A DNA stretch of 11,685 bases from Gammaproteobacteria bacterium (lineage in GTDB: Bacteria; Pseudomonadota; Gammaproteobacteria; DRLM01), in assembly GCA_015490395.1 (NCBI GenBank), contig WFXX01000111.1:1-11685 (forward strand). The letters are read 5' to 3'. The notes beneath the pieces are model-generated. The model had not been told where the DNA came from and ran no database searches. It worked only from the letters and a program-made list of their open reading frames with translations. A program made the translations under genes and the position numbers. Positions 6,048 through 11,685 of the stretch are shown here, piece by piece. Numbering within the stretch: position 1 is the stretch's first letter; the number at the start of each line of letters is the position of its first letter.

Positions 6048-8437
6048 ACGATCCCGCATCCCAGTACCTGCGCGCCCACCGGGACGCCGCCTACCGGCTG
6101 CTGCGGCGCTACCTGGGCATGGGCAAGCCCTTCCTTCTGCGCTCCGAGCTCTGGGACACCTTCGTGGCCTTCTGCGAGGCCGAGGGCGAGCGGGCCCTGC
6201 TGGACTCGCCCCTGGCAGAGGTCATCCGGGTGACCCAGGAGGCGGCGGTCCGCCGGCCCTGGATCTACATCGCCGTGCGCCGCTACGTGGCCCGGTGGCG
6301 CTACTACCGCATCCACACCGAGACGCTGGAGGTGGGCTCGGTGGGGGTCTCCGAGTACCTGGCCTTCAAGGAGCAGCTCGTCGACGGCGAGGCCGGGGAG
6401 GAGTGGGTGCTGGAGTTCGACATCGGCCCCTTCAACCGGGACTTCCCTAAGCTGCGCGAGGCGCGTTCCATCGGCCGCGGGGTGGAGTTCCTCAACCGGC
6501 GCCTCTCCAGCCAGCTCTTCCAGGACCTGGGGCGGGGGGCCCAGCAGATCCTGAGCTTCCTGCGCACCCACCATCACGAGGGCCGGCCCCTGATGCTCAA
6601 CGGCCGGGTCCACAGCGTGGAGGAGCTGCGCCGTTGCCTGCGCCAGGCCCAGGACCTCCTGGCCCGCCGGCCGCAGGAGGCCACCTGGGAGCAGGTGGCC
6701 AGGGAGCTCCAGGCCCTGGGCCTGGAGGCCGGCTGGGGACGCACCGTGGGCCGCATCCGGGACACCCTGGAGCTGCTGGCCGACATCCTGGAGGCCCCCG
6801 CCCCGCGGCAGCTGGAGCGCTTCCTGGGACGCATCCCCATGATCTTCCGGGTGGCCATCCTCAGCCCCCACGGCTACTTCGGCCAGGACAACGTGCTGGG
6901 CCTGCCCGACACCGGCGGGCAGGTGGTCTACATCCTGGACCAGGTGCGGGCCCTGGAGAAGGAGATGCGCCAGCGCCTGCACGAGCAGGGGCTGGACATC
7001 GAGCCCCAGATCCTGGTGGTGACCCGCCTCATCCCCGAGGCCCCGCCCGGGACCACCTGCGACCAGCGCCTGGAGCCCATCGTGGGCACGCGCTCGGCGC
7101 GCATCCTGCGCGTGCCCTTCCGCGAGGCCGACGGCGAGGTGGTGCGGCCCTGGATCTCCCGCTTCGAGGTTTGGCCCTACCTGGAGCGCTTCGCCCGGGA
7201 CGTGGAGAAGGAGCTCCTGGCCGAGATGGGAGGACGGCCGGACCTGGTCATCGGCAACTACTCCGACGGCAACCTGGTGGCCACCCTCCTGGCCCACCGG
7301 CTGGGCGTGACCCAGTGCAACATCGCCCACGCCTTGGAGAAGACCAAGTACCTCATGTCCGACCTCTACTGGAAGGACAACGAGCCCCACTACCACTTCG
7401 CCTGCCAGTTCACGGCGGACCTCATCGCCATGAACGCCGCCGACTTCATCATCACCAGCACCTATCAGGAGATCGCCGGGCGCGAGGACAGCGTGGGGCA
7501 GTACGAGAGCTATGCGGCCTTCACCATGCCGGGCCTGTACCGGGTGGTGAACGGGGTGGACCCCTTCGACCCCAAGTTCAACATCGTCTCCCCCGGGGCC
7601 GACGCCGAGATCTACTTCCCCTACAACCAGCGCGAGCGCCGGCTCACGGGCCTGCACGGGGAGCTGGAGGCGCTGGTCTACGGCGGCCCCCACCCCGAGG
7701 GGCGGGGCGTGCTCCAGGACCGGGAGAAGCCCTTGCTGTTCACCATGGCCCGCCTGGACCGGATCAAGAACATCACCGGCCTGGTGGCCTGGTACGGGGC
7801 CTGCGAGCGGCTGCGCCGGGTGGCCAACCTCCTGGTGGTGGCCGGTCACGTGGACCCCAACCGCTCCACCGACGAGGAGGAGCGGGACCAGATCCTGCGC
7901 ATGCACGAGCTCATGGACCGCCACGGCCTGGACGGGCAGGTGCGCTGGCTGGGCCTGCGCCTGGAGAAGAACTTGAGCGGTGAGCTCTACCGCTTCGTGG
8001 CCGACCGGCGAGGGGCCTTCGTCCAGCCGGCCCTCTTCGAGGCCTTCGGCCTGACGGTGATCGAGGCCATGAGCTGCGGCCTGCCCACCTTCGCCACCCG
8101 CTATGGCGGCCCCCTGGAGATCATTGAGCACGGGGTCTCGGGCTTCCACATCGACCCCAACCACGGTGACCAAGCCGCCGAGCTCATGGCCGACTTCTTC
8201 GAGCGCTGCGCCCGCGAGCCCGGCTACTGGGAGCGGCTCTCCGAAGGGGCCCTGGAGCGCATCCGCACCCGCTACACCTGGGAGCTCTACGCCGAGCGCA
8301 TGATGACCCTCTCGCGCATCTACGGCTTCTGGAAATACGTCACCAACCTGGAGCGGGACGAGACCCGCCGCTACCTGGAGATGTTCTACGGGTTGCAGCT
8401 CCGGCCCCTGGCCCGGCAGGTGCGCCCCAGCTCCTGA
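6044..8437 (+). CDS. susA: Sucrose synthase
   Basis: This 797-residue protein, a normal length for the family, catalyses the reversible cleavage of sucrose with NDP to NDP-glucose and fructose. The start ATG overlaps the preceding stop (ATGA, 6044-6047), with GGGAGG at 6034-6039, so translation is probably coupled. Residues 1-260 form the N-terminal domain typical of sucrose synthases and absent from SPS. The GT4 core has GLPDTGGQVVYILDQVRALE (286-305), IAHALEKTKY (427-436, with catalytic His429), MARLDRIKN (568-576, R570 and K575) and the E-X7-E motif EAFGLTVIE (666-674). At the two positions that are Gln and Asn in plant enzymes (the QN motif tied to UDP preference) this protein has R639 and S645. 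That suggests relaxed or ADP-leaning nucleotide use. With fructokinase it can return sucrose to NDP-glucose and fructose-6-phosphate. Confidence 0.97.
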   Translation: MNDPASQYLRAHRDAAYRLLRRYLGMGKPFLLRSELWDTFVAFCEAEGERALLDSPLAEVIRVTQEAAVRRPWIYIAVRRYVARWRYYRIHTETLEVGSVGVSEYLAFKEQLVDGEAGEEWVLEFDIGPFNRDFPKLREARSIGRGVEFLNRRLSSQLFQDLGRGAQQILSFLRTHHHEGRPLMLNGRVHSVEELRRCLRQAQDLLARRPQEATWEQVARELQALGLEAGWGRTVGRIRDTLELLADILEAPAPRQLERFLGRIPMIFRVAILSPHGYFGQDNVLGLPDTGGQVVYILDQVRALEKEMRQRLHEQGLDIEPQILVVTRLIPEAPPGTTCDQRLEPIVGTRSARILRVPFREADGEVVRPWISRFEVWPYLERFARDVEKELLAEMGGRPDLVIGNYSDGNLVATLLAHRLGVTQCNIAHALEKTKYLMSDLYWKDNEPHYHFACQFTADLIAMNAADFIITSTYQEIAGREDSVGQYESYAAFTMPGLYRVVNGVDPFDPKFNIVSPGADAEIYFPYNQRERRLTGLHGELEALVYGGPHPEGRGVLQDREKPLLFTMARLDRIKNITGLVAWYGACERLRRVANLLVVAGHVDPNRSTDEEERDQILRMHELMDRHGLDGQVRWLGLRLEKNLSGELYRFVADRRGAFVQPALFEAFGLTVIEAMSCGLPTFATRYGGPLEIIEHGVSGFHIDPNHGDQAAELMADFFERCAREPGYWERLSEGALERIRTRYTWELYAERMMTLSRIYGFWKYVTNLERDETRRYLEMFYGLQLRPLARQVRPSS

Positions 8438-8448
8438 GCGATCCTGAG

Positions 8449-8478
8449 CACCGTACCCGGGATTCGTGCCGGGTGGTG
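8449..8478 (+). terminator. Imperfect hairpin after the sucrose operon
   Basis: Eleven nt after the susA stop, CACCG (8449-8453) and CCCGG (8456-8460) pair with CCGGG (8469-8473) and TGGTG (8474-8478). The stem is 10 bp, including one G-T wobble, with a 2-nt bulge (TA) and an 8-nt loop. The nearest T-run (8491-8494) is 12 nt downstream, so this is a weak candidate for an intrinsic terminator. Confidence 0.3.
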
Positions 8479-8511
8479 CGCGCGCCGCCCTTTTGGGCTA
8501 ACTTCTTGGGA

Positions 8512-8542
8512 CCGCCGCCCCTCAGGCCCCTGGGGGCGGCGG
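8512..8542 (+). terminator. Strong GC hairpin abutting the cfa ribosome binding site
   Basis: CCGCCGCCCC (8512-8521) pairs perfectly with GGGGCGGCGG (8533-8542). Beyond a single bulged T, CAG pairs with CTG around a GCCC loop, for about 13 bp in total. The stem ends 2 nt before the GGAGGAGG ribosome binding site (8545-8552) of cfa. No U-run follows. It could slow or terminate read-through from the sucrose operon, or affect ribosome access to cfa. Confidence 0.4.
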
Positions 8543-8560
8543 CTGGAGGAGGACAGCCCG

Positions 8561-9814
8561 ATGGAGCGCAGCCCAGGCACCAGCGCCCCGGCCGTGCAGC
8601 CGGGCTCGCCCGCGGGGGGGATGGCCCGCGCCCTCCTGCGGTGGCTGTGGCGGGCCATGGACGAGCCCCCGGTGGCGGTGACCCTGGCCTGTGGCGAGCA
8701 CCTGGCCGGCCCGACCGGGCCGGAGGCCGTGGGTCGAATCCGCCTGCGGGACGGGCGCACCCTGCGCCGCCTGCTCCTGCACCCCGAGCTGCGCTTCGGG
8801 GACCTCTACAGCGCTGGGGACCTGGAGGTGGAGGGCGACCTGCCGGCGGTGCTAGAGGCCCTCTACCGGGGCATCGACGCCCTGGAGGCCTCCCACGGCT
8901 GGGTGCGCCGCCTGGCCTACGGCCTCACCCGCCCCCACGGTAGCGGCCTGCGCCAGGCCCGGGACAACATCCACCGCCACTACGATCTGGGCAACGACTT
9001 CTACCGGCTCTGGCTGGACGAGCAGCTGCTCTACACCTGCGCCTACTTCCCCACCCCCGAGGCCACCCTGGAGGAGGCCCAGGTGGCCAAGATGGACCAC
9101 GTCTGCCGCAAGCTCCGCCTGCGCCCTGGGGAGCGGGTGGTGGAGGCCGGCTGCGGCTGGGGGGCCCTGGCCCTGCACATGGCCCGGCGCTACGGAGTGC
9201 GGGTGCGGGCCTACAACATCTCCCGGGAGCAGCTGGACTGGGCCCGGGAGCGCGCCCGCCGGGAGGGCCTGGAGGGCCAGGTGGCATTCGTGGACGGCGA
9301 CTGGCGGGAGATCGACGGCCGCTACGACGCCTTCGTCTCGGTGGGGATGCTGGAGCACGTGGGCCGGGAGCGCTACGGGGAGCTGGCCCGGCTCCTGGAC
9401 CGCTGCCTGGAGCCCCACGGGCGGGGCCTGATCCACAGCATTGGCCGCAACGCCTACGAGCCCTTCAACGCCTGGATCGAGCGGCGCATCTTCCCTGGGG
9501 CCTATCCGCCCACCCTGCGCGAGATGATCGGCATCCTGGAGCCCCACCGCTTCTCGGTGCTGGATGTGGAGAACCTGCGCCTGCACTACGAGCGAACCCT
9601 GGCGCACTGGCTGGAGCGCTTCGAGCGGGCCGCGGACCGTGTGGAGGCCATGTTCGACGCCCGCTTCGTGCGGGCCTGGCGGCTGTACCTGGCCGGCTCC
9701 ATGGTGGCCTTCCGCACCGGCTCCCTGCAGCTGTTCCAGGTCCTCTTCGCCCGGCCCCGGCTCAACCGCATCCCCTGGACCCGCGCCCACCTCTACGCCG
9801 GCGACGGGGCCTGA
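8561..9814 (+). CDS. cfa: Cyclopropane-fatty-acyl-phospholipid synthase
   Basis: This 417-residue SAM-dependent enzyme adds a methylene bridge across double bonds of unsaturated acyl chains in membrane phospholipids, working at the inner-membrane surface. The ATG at 8561 has a GGAGGAGG ribosome binding site (8545-8552). Motifs are HYDLGNDFYRLWLD (140-153), YTCAYF (158-163), the SAM-binding VEAGCGWGALALHMA (194-208), SVGMLEHVG (260-268), RRIFPGAYPPTL (308-319) and HYERTLAHW (342-350). Residues equivalent to the bicarbonate/active-site set of E. coli Cfa all appear present: C160, E265, H292, I294 and Y343. An N-terminal stretch of about 35 residues precedes the conserved region, making it longer than the 382-residue E. 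coli enzyme. An internal Met21 is an alternative start with a poorer ribosome binding site. No clear promoter was found, so read-through from the sucrose operon is possible. Confidence 0.95.
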   Translation: MERSPGTSAPAVQPGSPAGGMARALLRWLWRAMDEPPVAVTLACGEHLAGPTGPEAVGRIRLRDGRTLRRLLLHPELRFGDLYSAGDLEVEGDLPAVLEALYRGIDALEASHGWVRRLAYGLTRPHGSGLRQARDNIHRHYDLGNDFYRLWLDEQLLYTCAYFPTPEATLEEAQVAKMDHVCRKLRLRPGERVVEAGCGWGALALHMARRYGVRVRAYNISREQLDWARERARREGLEGQVAFVDGDWREIDGRYDAFVSVGMLEHVGRERYGELARLLDRCLEPHGRGLIHSIGRNAYEPFNAWIERRIFPGAYPPTLREMIGILEPHRFSVLDVENLRLHYERTLAHWLERFERAADRVEAMFDARFVRAWRLYLAGSMVAFRTGSLQLFQVLFARPRLNRIPWTRAHLYAGDGA

Positions 9815-9824
9815 GAGCCAGGCA

Positions 9825-9842
9825 CCCCTTTGCAGAGAGGGG
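9825..9842 (+). other. Small hairpin after cfa
   Basis: CCCCTTT (9825-9831) pairs with AGAGGGG (9836-9842) around a GCAG loop, giving 7 bp with one G-T wobble, 10 nt after the cfa stop. There is no U-tract. The rest of the 118-bp gap before the next gene holds TTTGCA (9829-9834) and TATACC (9851-9856), which are 16 bp apart. They form a weak promoter candidate that overlaps this hairpin. Confidence 0.25.
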
Positions 9843-9932
9843 GCGAGTCCTATACCCTGGCGGGGCGCTCGGGGAGGGCGCCTCCAGCGCAGCAAGACAA
9901 GGACCGAGAACGAGAAACCAGGGCGAGGACCC

Positions 9933-10583
9933 ATGGCCGCACGCCTCGATACGGCCGCCGTGAAGGCCGCCTACCGGCGCTACGCGCGCGTCTACGACCT
10001 GCTCTTCGGGGCCATCTTCCAGCCCGGCCGCCGGCGGGTGATCCGCTCCCTGGCCTGCCGGCCCGGCGAGCGGGTGCTGGAGGTGGGAGTGGGCACCGGC
10101 CTGTCCCTGCCCCTCTATCCCCGCCACAGCCGCGTGGTGGGCATCGACCTGTCCCGGGACATGCTGGAGCGGGCCCGGGAGCGGGTGCGCCGCCACCGCT
10201 TGGAGCAGGTGGAGGCGCTGCTGGAGATGGACGCCGAGCGCATGGCCTTCGCCGCGGGCACCTTCGACAAGGTGGTGGCCATGTACGTCGTCTCCGTGGT
10301 GCCCCACCCCGAGCGGCTGGTGGCGGAGATGTGCCGGGTGTGCAAGCCGGGGGGCGACATCTTCATCGTCAACCACTTCTCCTCCAGCCATCCGCTGCTG
10401 CGGGCCTCCGAGGGCATGTTCTCCCGCTTCGCCGGGAAGATGGGCTTCCGCCCGGACCTGCCCCTGGAGCCGCTGCTCGAGGGCAGCGGGCTGCAGCTGG
10501 TGGAGGCCGGCCGCACCAACCTCTTCGGCTACTGGCGCATGCTGCGCTGCCGCAACGGCTGCCGCAGCGAGCTGGCCGCCTGA
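9933..10583 (+). CDS. pmtA: PmtA-like phosphatidylethanolamine N-methyltransferase
   Basis: This 216-residue class I SAM-dependent methyltransferase resembles the short, soluble Rhodobacter-type PmtA enzymes. Those methylate phosphatidylethanolamine stepwise towards phosphatidylcholine at the membrane surface. Evidence is the N-terminal VKAAYRRYARVYDLLFGAIF stretch (10-29), motif I VLEVGVGTG (48-56), the ribose-binding acidic end of the second strand VVGIDLS (68-74, D72), MYVVSVVPHPERLVAEM (117-133) and CRVCKPGGDIFIVNHF (134-149), all characteristic of this subgroup. The ATG at 9933 has only a short GAGG (9925-9928) four bases upstream, so initiation may be modest. It lies downstream of cfa on the same strand, and both act on membrane phospholipids. 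A methyltransferase for another substrate, such as a quinone precursor, cannot be excluded from sequence alone. Confidence 0.78.
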   Translation: MAARLDTAAVKAAYRRYARVYDLLFGAIFQPGRRRVIRSLACRPGERVLEVGVGTGLSLPLYPRHSRVVGIDLSRDMLERARERVRRHRLEQVEALLEMDAERMAFAAGTFDKVVAMYVVSVVPHPERLVAEMCRVCKPGGDIFIVNHFSSSHPLLRASEGMFSRFAGKMGFRPDLPLEPLLEGSGLQLVEAGRTNLFGYWRMLRCRNGCRSELAA

Positions 10584-10587
10584 GCTC

Positions 10588-11685
10588 GTGGGCGGGGGAG
10601 CAGGCCATCGCCCCGGTGCAGGGGGCGGCGGGCTGGAGCGCCTCAAGCCCGCCCAGAGGGAAGCCGTCCGCCACCTGGGCGGCCCGCTGCTGGTGCTGGC
10701 TGGCGCGGGCACGGGCAAGACCCGGGTCATCGCCCACCGCATCGCCTTCCTGGTGCGCGAGGCGGGCCTGCCCCCCCGGCGCATCGCCGCCGTGACCTTC
10801 ACCAACAAGGCCGCCCGGGAGATGGCCGAGCGGGTCCGGGGCCTGCTGGGGCCCCGGGAGGCCCAAGGCCTGCGGGTGGGCACCTTTCACACCCTGGGCC
10901 TGGAGATCCTCCGGGAGCGGCCGGAGGCGGTAGGACGACGGCCCGGCTTCAGCCTCCTGGACGAGCACGACGCCGCGGCCCTGGCGCGGGAGCTCCTCCG
11001 CGGCCGGGCCCCGGAGGAGGAGGCCCGGGCGCTTCTGGGGAGCATCTCCCGCTGGAAGGCGGCCCTGAAGGATCCCGAGGCAGCCCGTGCCGAGGGCGGG
11101 GACCCGCGCGCCGCCCAGCTCTATGTGGCCTACCGGCGGGCCCTGCTGGCCTACAACGCCTTCGACCTCGATGACCTGATCCTGGAGGCAGTGCGCCTGC
11201 TGGAGGAGGACCGCCAGTCCCGGGAGCGCTGGCAGGGGCGGATCCGCCACCTCCTGGTGGACGAGTACCAGGACACCAACCTGGCCCAGTACCGCCTGGC
11301 GCGGCTCCTGGCCGGACCCGAGGCGGCCCTGACCGCGGTGGGCGACGACGACCAGGCCATCTACGGCTGGCGGGGCGCGGACCCGGAGAACCTGCGCCGC
11401 CTGGCCGAGGACCTGCCCGGCCTCAAGGTGGTGCGCCTGGAGCAGAACTACCGCTGCGCCGGGAGCATCCTGCGGGTGGCCAACGGCCTCATCGCCCACA
11501 ATCGGCACCTGTTCCCCAAGCGGCTGCGGAGCGAGCGGGGCTACGGGGAGCCCGTGCGGGTGCTGGAGGCCGCCGACGGCGAGCAGGAGGCCCGCCGGGT
11601 GGCGGACGCGCTGCTGGAGCACCGCTTCCGCACCGGCGCCCCCTGGGGAGCCTACGCCATCCTCTACCGGAGCAACCACCAGGCC
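10588..11685 (+). CDS. rep: ATP-dependent DNA helicase Rep (N-terminal part)
   Basis: The frame is open to the window edge and shows 366 residues of an SF1A helicase. Visible motifs are the Q-motif region LKPAQREAV (19-27), Walker A AGAGTGKT (38-45), AAVTFTNKAAREM (motif Ia), VGTFHTLG (motif Ib), Walker B LLVDEYQD (222-229), GDDDQAIYGWRGA (252-264, motif III) and VVRLEQNYR (motif IV). The TFHTLGLEIL, GDDDQ and AILYRSNHQ wording is closer to Rep than to UvrD or PcrA. Rep moves 3' to 5' on single-stranded DNA and helps replication forks pass protein roadblocks. The start is uncertain. GTG at 10588, four bases after the pmtA stop, is the best in-frame standard codon, but it has no clear ribosome binding site and adds a Gly-rich leader of 15 residues. 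CTG at 10633 would match the usual family N-terminus. Confidence 0.93.
   Translation, partial: MGGGAGHRPGAGGGGLERLKPAQREAVRHLGGPLLVLAGAGTGKTRVIAHRIAFLVREAGLPPRRIAAVTFTNKAAREMAERVRGLLGPREAQGLRVGTFHTLGLEILRERPEAVGRRPGFSLLDEHDAAALARELLRGRAPEEEARALLGSISRWKAALKDPEAARAEGGDPRAAQLYVAYRRALLAYNAFDLDDLILEAVRLLEEDRQSRERWQGRIRHLLVDEYQDTNLAQYRLARLLAGPEAALTAVGDDDQAIYGWRGADPENLRRLAEDLPGLKVVRLEQNYRCAGSILRVANGLIAHNRHLFPKRLRSERGYGEPVRVLEAADGEQEARRVADALLEHRFRTGAPWGAYAILYRSNHQA

Noticed and set aside
5987..8173. Open frame of 728 codons on the minus strand, antisense to sucrose synthase
   Set aside because: It mirrors the strong third-position GC bias of susA. The product is low-complexity (rich in Val, Gly, His, Gln, Leu) with no recognisable domain.

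Overview
This is an 11.7 kb, very GC-rich, densely packed chromosomal window. It looks like a proteobacterium, most likely gammaproteobacterial. The reasons are a Rep-type (rather than PcrA-type) helicase, a proteobacterial sucrose phosphate synthase/phosphatase fusion, a cyclopropane fatty acid synthase and a PmtA-like phospholipid methyltransferase. A halotolerant or stress-adapted lifestyle is plausible because sucrose is a compatible solute, but this is inference. No mobile elements, CRISPR arrays, tRNA or rRNA genes were seen. All assignments come from reading motifs, not from database searches.

Left end (1-505, minus strand): the N-terminal part of a rhomboid intramembrane serine protease, cut by the window edge. 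It diverges from a 57-residue predicted membrane miniprotein (653-826). A strong 16-bp hairpin follows, then glmS (995-2836), which makes glucosamine-6-phosphate from fructose-6-phosphate and glutamine.

Centre (2953-8437): a tight three-gene sucrose operon encoding a PfkB-family fructokinase, a two-domain sucrose-phosphate synthase/sucrose-phosphate phosphatase, and sucrose synthase. The genes are 2 nt apart and then overlap by 4 nt. Upstream lies an extended -10 promoter candidate with a perfect 9-bp direct repeat spaced 21 bp apart. Together the enzymes can make sucrose from NDP-glucose and fructose-6-phosphate, cleave it to NDP-glucose and fructose, and rephosphorylate the fructose, so a complete sucrose cycle is encoded in one transcript. 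The sucrose synthase lacks the plant-type QN residues linked to UDP preference.

Right part: cyclopropane-fatty-acyl-phospholipid synthase (8561-9814) and a PmtA-like phosphatidylethanolamine N-methyltransferase (9933-10583), both modifying membrane lipids, then the start of the Rep helicase gene (10588 to the window end, truncated). Intergenic gaps are all under 170 bp. They hold hairpins and weak promoter candidates, listed individually.

Nothing here is clearly a wholly new system. The most notable points are the self-contained sucrose cycle with its direct-repeat promoter, the apparently active phosphatase domain fused to SPS, the nucleotide-binding substitutions in sucrose synthase, and the lipid-modification pair beside it.
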